NCBI GenBank assembly: GCA_019054805.1
Contig: JAHQIY010000048.1
Location: 62,001 to 126,000, forward strand
DNA length: 64,000 bases
Direction: 5' to 3'
DNA from: Brachionus manjavacas
Taxonomy: Eukaryota > Rotifera > Eurotatoria > Ploima > Brachionidae
Of the stretch, positions 1 through 13,063 are shown piece after piece; positions within the stretch are counted from its first letter, which is position 1; each line of letters begins with the position of its first letter. The translations under genes and the position numbers were made by a program. Under the pieces are notes generated by a model that was not told the origin of the DNA, made no database searches, and was given only the letters and a program-made list of their open reading frames with translations.

Positions 1-995
1 CAATTGTAATAATTTTTGGCTCACAGGCAAATAAAATAGAGAAAATTCTAATTTTTAAATGTAAACAAGGCTAGATAAAAGATAATTTTTTATTTTTTGA
101 GTCAATTGAATTGTCTCACTTTCGACAAGTATACTGCAAATGTAACTTAATTTTTAAATTTAAAATAAATAACTGTTTTTGTAGCAAACTATCTAAAAAT
201 AGTTTTAAAAAAATTTTAAATAATCAAATAGCTTAATGCGTTTTGGGCAACATTTTGCCTCAAATTTAATTTGAAATATTTTTTAGTGCCGTTCATGCAA
301 AATAAAGATTAAATTCCCATCGATTTGGTCTTAGAAATTTTCCTTCCCAAGTTGTTTAAACAATACAAAGCCAATTGAGTGTCAAGTCAGGCTTGCAAAT
401 TTTAAAAAACATTATTTTGCGAATAAATCTCTATTTTGTGATCTCTTGGCTTGATACCTTAATATAAAAGCAAATATCAATTACGTTAAGTGAAAGAGAA
501 TAGTGAAATTTAAAATAAGCGATTTCGCAGCATGAAACATATTTTCATTATTTGAAAAATCTCATTCCGAACTTTTAAACATTAAAAGAGAGAATATTGG
601 TGGCTCGATTTTGTTAGAAAAAAAAAATATTTCTAAACATAATAGGTTAAATCAAATGTAAAGAATGCATCGAGTCTGGATCAATCAGGATTTGAGAACT
701 ATTTTGACAATAAATCTAAATTTTTTTTCTTTTTTGCTTAACAGTGTGAGATCGAAAATTATTATTTCAAAATAACTCAGATGGTACGAATTAAGATCTT
801 GAAATAGTCAAACTGATGTTATTACCTACTTAAAATATCGACAAGATAGTCATTAAATTTTAATCATGTCAAAAATGAGCTATTTCCACTTTAATAAAAT
901 TACTCTAAAAAACTCATTCAGAAATTAAAAACATAAAAATTTAATAAAATTTTGTGCTAATTTTTTTATTTAAAATTTTTTTTTAAGGTTTTGCT
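1..995. other. AT-rich non-coding stretch
   Basis: No supportable coding exon, RNA gene or clear repeat is visible on either strand. The right part must hold the 3'UTR of the minus-strand MFSD2 gene that ends at 996. Confidence 0.5.
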
Positions 996-3914
996 TTAGA
1001 AAACTTGATCATGTCTTATTTCATAAAGTCGCTCTTTTAATTCCTTCCTTCTATTTTCATCGATTGGATGCTTCCAAATAAAAATCAGAGACATTAATAG
1101 CAAAATTATAGGTCCTGGCACAATCAGCATCCTTAACGCTAGGCTTATACTAGTCGGCTGTTTACAGCATCCATCTGGACAGTCAATGTAGCCTGAAAAT
1201 CTTGAATAGTTGATTAAAAATTGTGATTAACATTTAAAATAACAGAATATTACTCCAATACTAATGCTGACGCAGCCACAGCCACACCGGAAGCCAATTT
1301 TGTGAAAAACACATAAAATGAGTAGAATATTGACTCTTTTCGTTCTCCGGTCTTTATCATAAACTCGTCAATTACATCTGGTAGCATAGACCTTTAGTTA
1401 TACAAATTAGTACTGCAAAATTGGATGTCAGTATTTACCATGGTAATAAAAAGTTAACTGCAATTCCCATTCCACTGATAACACAAACGATGTACAATAA
1501 CCATACTGAAGATTAATTAAATAAAATAGATACGTGAGGATTATTTTTATAGGTTACTTGTATTCTCAATGTACAATAAAATAAAAAGATTTGGAATTAA
1601 AAGCTTTATAATAAACAATTAATTAGAAGTAAATTTAGGACTTTACTTACAATCAAGCCGATGGCATAAGTGGTTTTTTTTCCAAGTTTTATCATCAAGT
1701 ACTGCCATAGAGGTAAACTCAAAATACTCGATACCTTTTTAAAATTTTTTATGATTTAGCATATTTTAAATATTTTCTTTTGTCTTTGATTTTTTCACTT
1801 TTTTTTTTTTTTTTTAAATTTCTTACTACTCCTTAAAGGAGGTTAATTGAAAAAAAGGAATAAAAAATTGAAAAAAATTAAGTACTTACTAATAAAACAA
1901 TAATCAAAAATTGATACTGATCTCCTGCATCGACTGTGTATTTGCAAAAAAGTGCTAAATTTGATTGAACTAGCTATGTAAATTGATCAAAATTTAAGTG
2001 AAAAAAAAACAACTAAATTTGCAAAATACCTGAACGGCAAGTGAGTTGAAAAGAAATGCCAATAAAAGTGTAATGTACGACTTATGGCTAAAGACCGATT
2101 TGAATGATTTGAAGAAATTTTTGTTATGATCAGTTATTACATCTAAATTTCAATTTATTATTTAATCTAATGGGTGAGGAAAAAGTTTCCGGAATTTTTT
2201 CAAAAAGTTCCAACAAATTTTTTAAAAAAAGTTTCTTCGAATTTGTCAATCCAACTTTTGATACCTTTCATTAGGGTCTTTATTGATGTTAGGCTGATTT
2301 CATGCAGACATTTTAGTATACTGAGCTTCAATTGATGAACTGTCTTTGCTTCTCAGCCATTCTCGTAGACTTTCTGTTTCAATATTAACCAAAAATCTTC
2401 AATAGGCCGAGCTTCAAGCAAATTTGCAGGATTACCCATCTTGTCGACATGATCAATTGAATTTTCGATCATAAAATCAAATGACGCTTCTGCGTAATGA
2501 GAGCTTACCAAATCGGTCCAGGCGTCTCATGCATGTTGTCAGAGTAATAATTGGCGTTTTTATTTGGTCGAAAGTAAATTTTTTTCCAAATGCACAATTT
2601 TTTTCATAGTATAAATACAGGGTGTCTCTTTGATTCATTTTTTTAGCTTCAGGAAGTTAATAAAATTATTATTTTAAGCTACATGTACTAAAAAAACTCT
2701 GAGGATTTCAAATCTGTTTAAAGATTTAGTCCGGAAACTTTGTCTTCACCGGTTTAGTATACAAAAAATTACCTTTCATTTCTTTTGTTCCAAAAAAAGT
2801 GATCAAACAGCACAATAAGTATATAAAACTCATAATCGAAGCACTGAGCAAGTATCCCTGGCCCTTAAAATTTATTTAATTTTGGAAAATTTCTCGCATA
2901 AATAACAAAATACTAATTTATTTTCATTTGACTCATAGTTATCATCATTATTTGATATTAAAGACGAGTCATTTCTAAATGGCATCGTAGTTCCTTGAGC
3001 CAATGTAGTTGCATCACAATTAACTGAAGATCCATAAATACTAATCACTATTCCCTGAATTACTGCAGCTAGAAGAACCCCAAATACCTCAAATACCATT
3101 CCTTTAATAACAATTTTTATTTTTAAAAAATAAAAAAATATAAAATACTGTATCCAGTAGCAGAATCTCTTTCGGCCTGATCAGGAGTCAAATACATAGT
3201 CAGTGAAGTATAAGGAACATGAAGACACTTTTTTATTTAAAAGCTTAGATCTTTAAATTTTTATCATTTAAATTCATTACCGATAAAAATGTTTGAAAAA
3301 AACAATAGAATACTAAATACCAGACTGTTTTTGATGATCTGCTTATGTCAGGTACATACCAAATCATTATATAGCAAAAAATTGCCAAAGGAGCAGGAAA
3401 AATTATCCTTGAAAAATATTTTTTTTAAATTAAATCAAAAGTTAGTTTACTTTTACCAAGGTCTTAGTTTTCCGAATCTAGTATTTGTTCGATTGACAAA
3501 AAATCCAATTAATGGATCAGTAACTGCATCCCATCCTCTACCAGAAAATAAAATTACCGAAACTTGTTTGGGTCGTATCTTAAGAAATTAGATAAAAAAA
3601 AAGGTAAACTATTATTTTTTCAAAAGGCACTTGAGCAACTTCTAAGAGAAATGGTGAAATAAATAATCCCAGTGCATTTCCGCACATTTGATAAGGTAGA
3701 CCTCCAACTGCAAAGCAAATTTTTTGAAAAACGCTTAATTTTCCTTCATTTTTTAAAATTAAACCATCTTGTTCGAACTTTTGCTTTATAAACTAAAAAA
3801 TAAACTTTTTTATTTGACTTGGTTAGACATTAACAAAAGAATTACTTTTTTAGTTCCTAAATTATTGAAGTTCAGCGATTCAGTATGCACATCGTCATAT
3901 TCAGCATCATTCAT
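996..3914 (-). CDS. MFSD2A: MFSD2-type sodium-dependent lysophospholipid transporter (14 exons)
   Basis: Multi-pass major-facilitator protein of the plasma membrane; the family imports lysophosphatidylcholine carrying long-chain fatty acids, coupled to sodium. I rebuilt 14 exons in consistent phase: 3846-3914, 3631-3792, 3457-3578, 3281-3407, 3149-3227, 2914-3101, 2773-2857, 2030-2142, 1890-1973, 1651-1734, 1558-1603, 1439-1505, 1254-1391, 996-1200, giving 522 aa (human MFSD2A is about 540). Family signatures in order: AVGGLPYQ, GRGWDAVTDPLIG, HVPYTSLTMYLTPDQAERD, ATGYRMVFEV, LPWSMLPDVIDEF, and a cytoplasmic tail after HPIDENRRKEL. The start is the ATG before NDAEYDDV. Intron 7 (2143-2772) is about 630 bp, against about 50 bp for most others, because a Tc1/mariner-like remnant sits in it. 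Family is secure; the A versus B paralogue is not resolved. Confidence 0.93.
2169..2757 (-). mobile_element. Tc1/mariner-like element, truncated transposase, in MFSD2 intron
   Basis: Imperfect terminal inverted repeats of about 23 bp (GGTGAGGAAAAAGTTTCCGG near 2173 and its mate GGTGAAGACAAAGTTTCCGG ending at 2750), with TA dinucleotides just outside. The minus strand keeps the C-terminal end of a DDE transposase: HYAEASFDFMIEN, then NPANLLEARPIEDFW and LKQKVYENG, then a stop followed by recognisable downstream sequence (KTVHQLKLSI, LMKGIKSWID). The N-terminal and most of the catalytic part are missing, so the copy is dead. It lies wholly inside intron 7 of MFSD2 and in the same orientation as the host gene. 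Confidence 0.8.
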
Positions 3915-4701
3915 TATTTTTCGATTTAAGAAAACGATTATCAGAAAATAATTTTAAAATGCTTAAATAATTTAATTTCTAGTTTAAATTTATTCTCGAT
4001 TTTTATAACACATTAGGTTTCGTTTTCAAATTTTTTATCAAAAGATAATTATGTCTAAAAAAATATAATATGTTATCAAGAACATTAAAAAATCCTCTAA
4101 ATAGGACAAATAAATAAATAATTATTTTTCCTTGCAAAAAAATCTTATAAACAAACCGACTGTTAAGCACTCGTTAAACATAAATAAAACAGCTAAAGGC
4201 AATAGAACAGAGTTTTCTAGTAAAAAAATTTAAAAACTTTCGAAATAAAATATTATAATTAACAATTTTCAAAAATAATTTAAAAAATAACATAACTACA
4301 ATATTTTAATTTAAAAGAATATTTTTAGACACCTAATTTAGTTATTAAACAAAATATTGTAATCTAGTTCTAAATCAGTTTTTAAATATTTAAATTCTAT
4401 AATTTAATTGTTTTAATTATTGAGATTATTTTTTTATTCCTATTTAATTTTAATTGCCGAATAAAAATGTTTTATTATTTGCTATTTTATTTAAATTCTT
4501 CGATTAATCTGACAGTCATTTATTATTATCTATTATATATCTTATATTTTAGAATAAAATGATTTTAATTTCTAGCAATCTTGTTTTTTACGATTTAAAT
4601 TCATATTGTAATTAAGATAAATTTTAAATTCTTTACCAACAAATATTGTTAATAAAATAAATGAAAATTTGATAAAAATTAGAAAAATTTATTAAAAATA
4701 A
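3915..4701. other. Intergenic AT-rich spacer
   Basis: About 790 bp between the MFSD2 start and the VTI1A stop. Very AT-rich; it should hold the VTI1A 3'UTR and the MFSD2 promoter. No coding exon or clear repeat seen. Confidence 0.5.
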
Positions 4702-5653
4702 TTAAGAAAAAAATTTCCAATAAATAACTGCACCAAGTGTCAGTAGTTCTAATATAATGATAAAAAATATCAAAAATTTGTTATAAAAAGCTCTAAATGT
4801 AACAATTAAAAGATGAAAATTAATGCAAAAGTCAGAAAAATTTACCCCATAGAAATTTTTTTAAGAATTCGTTTGCTTCGTAACAATGCGCCTTTGGTAT
4901 CATCGAGCTAAAATTTGAATTCATGAAAGAAAGTCTCTTAAATTAACACAATCAGAATGTGAGAATACCTGATCGTTTGCATTTCTAAGCCGTTCTCCTT
5001 GTTCATTCAATTCTGTCAAAACATTATTCCCTAATTGTTCAGTTTCAATGGCTATTTGTGTAGAACGAGCAATTGTATCATTTGTGTTCACCAAGGAACT
5101 ATGAATTTGTAATAGTTTGCTTCTTTCAGGGTCCATCTAAGGACCATATTATAAATCTTATCTTTAGGAACTATTTTCAATTTGATTTACTTGATTAATT
5201 GACTGATAATTTCTATATTTTGAAGAATCATCAATTGCTTTTTTCTTTAAATACATAAAAATTATATCAAAATTAGACTGTCTTTTATACCATTTCTTTT
5301 TGAATAATTTCAACATCCAATTTATACTGTTTTAGTTTATTGTTCATAGACGCTCGACTGTTTGGTCCAAATTTTCTCATCTCTATCTCCATATCTTCAA
5401 TCTTGAGCCATTTATTTTTTAAATTTTTTCTATCATCAAAGTTTATATTACTATTCGAGTTATATCATCAGTTGTTTGTCTTAGCTGTCGAATTAATGAC
5501 TTTCTCTCATCTAATACAATCCATTAAACCTATTTATTAACTTTTCATTTAAATACCTGTTTCAGCTATTGGAATTTTATCGGCTAGAATTGTCTTGCAT
5601 GACTTTATAAAATTAATCAAGTCTTGTTCATACCTGGAAAATTGTTCGGACAT
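4702..5653 (-). CDS. VTI1A: VTI1-type Qb-SNARE (7 exons)
   Basis: Tail-anchored v-/Qb-SNARE for fusion in Golgi and endosomal traffic. Exons 5557-5653, 5452-5510, 5291-5401, 5191-5244, 4969-5136, 4846-4907 and 4702-4792 join in phase to 213 aa (human VTI1A 217). The N-terminal helical domain starts MSEQFSRYEQDL (YEQDF in the human protein). The SNARE helix carries IAIETEQLGNNVLTELNEQG with a central Gln in LNEQGERL. The last exon gives one C-terminal membrane helix (FLIFFIIILELLTLGAVIYW) and a four-residue tail. The start codon lies only 165 bp downstream of the ATP8A stop on the same strand, with a strong splice acceptor 30 bp upstream of the ATG, so it may be the downstream gene of an operon. 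VTI1B is less likely on length and the ETEQLG motif. Confidence 0.92.
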
Positions 5654-5682
5654 TTCTTCAAATAATTTATTTCTTTTAATTA

Positions 5683-5700
5683 CTGTAAGAAAAAACAATT
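5683..5700 (-). promoter_or_regulatory. Candidate trans-splice (or 5'UTR) acceptor before VTI1A
   Basis: On the minus strand the spacer reads TTGTTTTTTCTTACAG, then about 29 bases, then the VTI1A ATG. A pyrimidine run followed by ACAG is a strong 3' splice site, yet the whole ATP8A-VTI1A spacer is only 165 bp, leaving little room for a promoter, first exon and intron. This suits SL trans-splicing of an operon transcript; a short 5'UTR intron is the alternative. Confidence 0.45.
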
Positions 5701-5818
5701 TTTAGGACTCAACTCCTAATAGTTTAAATAAAAAACCTTATTTTATTAAAATAATATATTTAGAAAAATCAAGTGACTTTAAATGAAAACTAAAGGTTAA
5801 AATTTTCAATAACATTGG

Positions 5819-8800
5819 TTATCTTCCTGATGGTTTATCTACATTTGTATTGTATACACGGATTAAATCAGCCTGACGAACAACACCATTTTCTTCTTGT
5901 GAAAAAGCAAATCCTCTGTATCGTTGATTTTGATCTAGATTAGAGGGCACTCGGGTAAAAGAAAAAGCTGATTTAAGAAGTCGAGCAGTTTCAGAAAAGC
6001 GTGAACGACGTATGAGTCGTTCAACTTCTTTGTTGTTCGCCTCGTTTTCTTGAATCGCCTGTTCATATGTTTTAAATAGTGTTCTCTGAAGACTTAAATA
6101 TTTGTTAATTAATTTAAAGTTAAAATTAATAATTAATTCTATCATTACCTTTTATAAATAAAATCTGGTAAAAGAACTAAAATAGGAACAAATATTAATC
6201 CCATCCAAAATACGGAACACCTGTAGACATTAGGTGCCTTAAAATTTAATATTTAATATCTAAATAGAAAAAAATTAATTTATCTTTACCATTCCACTCA
6301 TTTCAGGTGCTAGACCTATCCATGGCCAAATTTGACTATAAATTACCGAAAATATGAACCAAAATCCAATTGAACCCCAAATTGATAAATGAGTTATCTA
6401 TAAAATGTTATTAAGAACAAAAATATTTTTTAATAATTTTATTTTATATTTTACCCATGTCCATGAATCTGTTTCGAGGCCGGACTTAAGACAAACAACA
6501 ATAACACAATACTTAAAAATATAAATAGAATTTTTTCAAAAAAAATTAATTAAAATTAAAATTAATACCGTATAGACATGATTTCCCATAAATAAATAGT
6601 CACCTATTGTGCCATCATAAAGAACCATATCTAAAAACAATTAATTATGAGAAAAATTTATTTGGATTTGTTTAAACCAGCCTTTTTTAAAAATTCCATA
6701 GCACACAAAGTAAAGAACAATTGAATGAATAAAAGCGTTCATTATCCAAGTCCAAAATACCTAAAAAGGAAATTAAGTACAAATTGCTGATTAATAAAAA
6801 GACTTACTCTAATGTTAAAATCAGCTTTGTCTTGACAAATTTTGTACAATTCCGGAAATTTAATCATTGTACTTGCCATCGAAGGTCTATCAAACAAACC
6901 CAATGCCATGGGAGGTGCAGCAGTAAAAAGCTTGTAAAGATTAATTTAAAATTTCTTTAGTTTGAAAAAAAGAAAATTGCTAAGCTTACGACATTATAGA
7001 GACTGATAAGCCATCTTTCAAATAGAATTTGACCAGAAAACCCGTTTGATAAAGCGAACCAGAACTTTAAAAAAAAAAATTTATTTGAATATAAAAATTT
7101 TAAATCTTACTTCAATTATATAAAGACATATATTTTTGTAGAATGAATAAAGTATAACCTTGCACAATCGTTTATAATTCCAGATTCCATGAACAAACAA
7201 CAGCTTGGCCAAAAATCGAAACTTAAAAAAAGTTTTTTATAAATATCTTGAATGAAATTTTTGACTAAGAATTGAAAAAAATATTCAAAAAATCGACATA
7301 TAATAGATAAAAATTGATCTAAAAGAATAAATTCAAAAACAACACATTTCTCATTTATTTTCGAATTAAGATTTTTTTTTATAAATTTTTTTTCGTTTAA
7401 TTGCTGTTTGATTTTGAATACAGCCTTTTTGATTGCTAGTAATTTTTTTAAATAATGAAAATAAATTAATAGGAAATATAAGATAGCAAACATTCAGATT
7501 TTAAATTATTTAATTTTGATAATTATTTTGATCTTTATTTTTGGTCTAAAATTCTCAAAATTTTTAAAAATTTGTAAATTTCAATTGTTTTGATATTTCA
7601 AATGACAAAATTTTTTGGATAAAAAACTTTTACATTCTAAAGTTTGATACTAGTATTCAATACAAAAAGCAAAAAATGAGGCGATTTTTACAAAATTTTG
7701 TTTTGCATAAGAAAAAAAGTAAAAAACTTTCATTCATGTTTATATATGAATAATTATTAATATGGTTAACTATTTAATTATCTCAATACTTATAAATTCC
7801 GTTAAATTTAAAAATTTTTATAAAATTTCTAAATGCAACAATTTGATTATATAATGAACTCAGTAGAATTGTAAGAATCAAGGATAAAAAAATATTTTAG
7901 ATTAAAAAAAGGGGATCACAGCATGCTATACTATGTTGAGTGCTTTTTTTTTTGCTGGTATTTTAAATCTTTAATTTAATTAAAAAATAAAATATTTTTT
8001 TCAATTTTTCCTGAATTTTGTCTTGAGGTGTCTTTATTGCTCTTTATTTGAGCAAATATCCCTGAATTTAACTTATAATAAGGAAAAGAGCAAAATAAAA
8101 TAGCTTTGAAAAATATCTAAAAAAAATGTTTCTATAATAGTGAACTCATGAAAACTAAATTATTTGAAAAATAAATTAGCTAGTGAAAAAACTCTAATCA
8201 GGCAGTATCATGAATAGATTAATTTTTCCAAGGATATCCAAAATGTTTAAAACTTTTATGAGTCAGATAGTTTTTCCCATTTGATAAGATTCAAATTTCT
8301 TCACATATATTTTAATTACTTTTCCTATAGCATAATCCGAAGCCGAAAGAGCTTGAGTTCCTTCTTTTCCATAAATACCAACTCCGACATGAGCGGCCTG
8401 TTATTAATGCCAAAAGTTAGTTGTTATTCTATTGGAAAATGAAATTTACTTGAATCATGCTAACATCATTAGCTCCATCACCTATTGCCAATGTGATTGA
8501 ATGAGTGTGTTTTTTGATTAAATCAACAACCTGAGCTTTATTTCTTGGTGTCGCCCTGCAACATACAACTGTTTTGCATGCAATAGCAAGTTCTAAAAAT
8601 TCTTTCTTGCATTCTAATGACAATATATAATTCAGAGCTTTTCCATCGATTACTAAAGCAATTTGTGAATTTTTAAATCGATTGTTAATTTGATAAACAC
8701 TAATTCTAATTGTTTCTTTTAATTTCTAAATTTATCATTAATAAAAAAAAACAAAATACTTTTATAAAAGCTAAATTTACCTCAGGTCTTTCATCAATCA

Positions 8801-11800
8801 AATAAATGAGTTGGGTATCTTCATCAATCAGTTTGCTACTGTAGCCAATATTGACAGCAGTCTCGATTTTATCTCCAGTTAATACCCATATTTTTATTCC
8901 TGCTCTCTGTAACATCCTTATTGTCTCAGGAACTTCCTAGATTAAAATTTTAATCTTTAATTGATTTAAATAAACAATAGCAACTTCTTGGAGTTTATCT
9001 TCTATGGCAGTTACACCAAGTACGACTAAATTTTTTTCAATTAATTCTGCACATTCTTCTATCTTTTTTTCTCGTCCATGAATCGATAAAGCTGCTTTAA
9101 GATATTCAGCGTTCCATTTCTGAAAAATTTCAATTACTTTAGAGCCAAGAAAAATATAAATAAATCATTACTTACTTCATATTCTTCTTCACTAATGATT
9201 CTATATGCCAAGACTAATGTTCTAAAGCCTTCTTTAGCAAAGCTTTCTAAATGATCCACGGTTACATCAGTATAAGGTCTATAGTCCTCAGGATACAAAG
9301 AGACCCTTGGTATTATCACATTATCCTTTATTAATTAATATTAACCAAAAATTTACATTAAATAAGATCATCGTAAATAAATTTAATCAAATTAAAAATA
9401 ATCAAATTAAATAAAATTTTATATCTTAATCATTTTTTAGAAAGATTCTGTCAAGCTTTTGTAAAAAAATAAAAAAAGTGAAACAAGAATAGCAATGCAC
9501 AAAACTAAATCTTCTGAAAATTATAAAAATTATTAAATCAATAAATATAATTTTTTTCCTTAGTGCGTTCTTAACTTTTGTGACATATTTTTTAATTTTA
9601 ATTTATGTGTAGAAGATGAAAATAGAAATAAAAAGAAAATTTAAAAAGAGAAAGTAATTAGTGATATTCGAGGAATACATTGCTTTAAAACTCGAAATTA
9701 ATTTTAAATGGAAAAAAGAATATTTTATTTAGATCATTAAATAAATATTTTTTGATGTTTAAAATTTTTTTAAACTAAATTTTGAGATAAAATATTTTAA
9801 TAAATTTTTTTTTATCGTTTTGAGTAAAAAGTTTTCGTTTTATCCGTAATTCACTTATTTTATATATTCTAATTTTAATTTTTTGTAATCCTCACCACAC
9901 TGTTTCTTAGTTCAGCAATCTAATTATTACACTTAAGAGACCAAAATTTGAATAATTAAAATATTAAGACACTCTTGGTGGGTTAAAATTTTAAAAATTA
10001 AAATCATGATTTTTTTGCATTATTTAAAAAATTTGAGAATTGTTAGTTTAAATTTTTTCAAATTTAAAAATTAATAATATTTAAATGAATTCAATAAATA
10101 TTTTCTAAATTTTAACAATTTTATTGATTTTTAGTACAAAATGTTCGACTTAACAGGAAATCAAATACAGAAAGTTAAGCATTTTTTCAGTATTTTTTTA
10201 GTTTTGATTTAGAGCTCAACGATCTCTAAAATTCTAATTTTGGTCTGATAAATATAACAATTGGACTGCTTTGAATAAACTCTTATTTTTAAAATAATAA
10301 TATATTACTCACCGCTCCTTTACAGTAAAGTTTGATTGTGCCATCTTGATCTCTTAGAATAACACTCATTCGCTTACGATTGCTTAAATATTATTAAATT
10401 AATTAATTAGTTTTTATTTTACAAATAATTGATGAGTACCTGTTAAATTCTAAAAGATTTAAAATTTGATATTCTCTCTCTTCTTCTAACTAAACAAAAA
10501 TTCTTTATAACTTCTTCAAAAAAAATTTCATAATTTAAATTTACAAATTTGACTTTGATTTTGTCAGGTGTTCTAGAATGAAATACAATTCCAAACCTTT
10601 GCAAGCCTTTTACAAATGCGCTCTCATCTAATTCAAACCAAGTAAAATTCAATCTTACTCAATTTTTTTTAATTACCTGGAGAAGAGGCCTGGTAGTCAA
10701 AAATTTCCGGATTATCTTCACGCTTATCTGGTATTACGGTGTGACAAGTTGCCAACAAAGTCAGAAATTCATCAATCTCTTTTTTGGTTTCCTAAAAAAC
10801 AAGCAAACTTGACATTCATCTCAATAAAATCTAAAAATTTTTACATGACTACTTAGATTGTTGAGAAGTTGGTAGCAATTGAATTCTTGTTCGTTTCCAG
10901 TTCCATATTGAATACCAGCAATGGAACATCTTTTAAATTCCATTTTGTTGCAAGTCAAAGTTCCAGTTTTATCACTAAATACATATTTAACTTGTCCTAA
11001 CTCTTCATTGAGATTAGACGTGCGAGCTATAGCAGAAAATCCATTTTCAGAATCATACATTTCTTCATCCTTAATTAAATTGAAAAAATCTAACAGAAAT
11101 TAGCAAACATTAACTTCTTACCATGTTGATAAAACTGGCTTGCAAAAATTTCACCAATTCTAAAGTGACTTGCAGACTGATCGGAATGAGATTGTTATAC
11201 AGAATGAAAAATGTAAGAAATGAATAAAAAAAATTGTTTGCCGATTCGTCTTTAATTCAAATAAATACCTAATTATTTTACTTTATCACAATAATTATTT
11301 TACCTCCAAATCCAAGATACCAATGCGATTTTGAGTTATGTGCCAGCCATATTTCTGAAGTTATTGCACTAAACAGGGAAATAACAAACAAAATGATGAA
11401 TAGAGCTACAATCTGGAAAAATAATGGGTCGTTTTAAATTCTAAAAAAAATTGGCTTCTTACTTGAGGATTAGTCGATTTTTCCACTTGTGATCGTTTAA
11501 AAGGTGGTGACGTTGAGTTCTGAACAAAAATTATACTCTTTTAACTATTTTTTATCATTTAGTTTTTTACCTTCATTATTTTAGTCTCATGTCCGGTGTA
11601 TATAACTATGCCATAAATCCATTTAGTGTTTTGAAGCAATGATCCTCTGAGCAAAATTTGATCTGGTCCAATTGGTAATTCACTGGAAATAAGCAAAAAA
11701 TTATTCCAATTCTTCTACATTATGAGAAAATTACAACAATATGTAGTTGATGATCGAAAATTATCAAAAAAATTTTTAATATTTTTTAAAAGTAAAATTT

Positions 11801-13063
11801 AGTGCAGAAGTAATTTTTATATCTGCAAAAAAATTGTGTTTGCAAAACTGTTCTTTACTTAACATGAAAAAATGTCTCTTGACTAAATTTTATACACCTC
11901 TTTTTTTTAATTGTAATTTTGATCATTATACATAATAAATGGTGATAAACTTCAATTTTCCAAAATTACATTGTTTCGTCCAAGAATTTGAGATTCCCAG
12001 AGAATTCATACAAATGTTGATTAGGCAATTCACATTCAATTTCAGCATTGAAACCTTTTAAATGATCACTGTCTATCAAAAGACTAGTTTTACTAAGACC
12101 CTAATTTATTTAAATTTATTTTTTTTTCACCATAAAATTTTAAAAATTACTTGTCTAATTTTCAAATTAGTTTCGCCATCTAAATTAGAAGTCTGAATAT
12201 AGCAAATTGAATTGGGCTCACTTAAAGAAAAAATTAAAAAGATTTCTAGTTTTTTTGCTTGAAAATACCTCGAAGATAAGAGAAGAAGATCAGCTGGAAA
12301 CAATTCACCAGCAGTTATCTTGACTATATCGCCCACACAAATATCTTTCCATTTTACACTAGACCATGATGATTCAATGTAATTACTCGGTCGAAATACT
12401 AATCATTAATTTTTAATAAAAAATTGAAATTTCTCAAGTAAATTTAACTATTACCTCTTGTTTTTTTGTTGTTTAACATTTTGTCAGATTTTCTACGTTT
12501 CTATTAATAAAATTTGAATAAAAAAAATATTTGAATATTTCACAAATTACATAATCTTCTACTATTTCTTTCATAGCTGATACTCCGAGTATAAAGACTA
12601 AAGGGACTAGTGTAGTGTATCGACCGGTGGGAGATACTCCTGGTATTTGCTGGTATTTAAAAATAAAGAAATTTTTAAACAATTATAAATTTACAGTATT
12701 TTAATGTCTTACTTGTAGAATGACAATGATCAGAAAAAATACATTTGAATACTTCTGGAATTGTTCGAATAAAAAAATGGGCAGGAAAGTCAAAAAATTA
12801 TATTTGCTGGTACTAAAACACTAATGGAATTAATTTGTCAAGTTTTCTTAAGTAGTCGAATACCTGATTGAGTTTGAACAGTATTTTACAGTCTGAATTG
12901 GTTTACTGACTCTGATTAATCTAACATTGTCATGGTTGTTTTGATGATTGGATGAATCTGATGGTCCACTGGTCGTCTGATTTATTTGCGAATCCAGTGT
13001 CACAGAAGAGAGAACTGTTTCCCCAAAATCAATTGTATTTTCTTGGTTACTATCGTTTTTCAT
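5819..13063 (-). CDS. ATP8A1: P4-ATPase phospholipid flippase, ATP8A class (30 exons)
   Basis: Ten-helix P-type ATPase that flips aminophospholipids to the cytosolic leaflet in Golgi, endosome or plasma membrane, usually with a CDC50 partner (not in this window). About 30 exons from ATG at 13063 to stop at 5819 give about 1162 aa (human ATP8A1 1164). Seen in order: M1-M2 with [17 protein letters not shown]; actuator [11 protein letters not shown] (12151-12220); M4 [11 protein letters not shown] (11122-11249); [14 protein letters not shown] (10845-11069; phospho-Asp near residue 427); [12 protein letters not shown] (10313-10382); [17 protein letters not shown] (8781-8936); [14 protein letters not shown] (8450-8725); [13 protein letters not shown] (8320-8397); M5-M10 (6149-7221); tail [13 protein letters not shown] (5819-6083). 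Long introns are 7222-8319 and 9326-10312. One junction (6630/6678) fits only with a GC donor. Confidence 0.95.

Noticed and set aside
7116-7493. 125-aa minus-strand ORF
   Set aside because: Only its last 37 codons (7111-7221) are an ATP8A exon; the upstream part is intron read-through rich in F, K and L.
11941-12100. ATG-less reading of ATP8A exon 7 as a separate gene
   Set aside because: Phase and sequence ([20 protein letters not shown]) continue the flippase actuator domain between the exons at 12151 and 11571.
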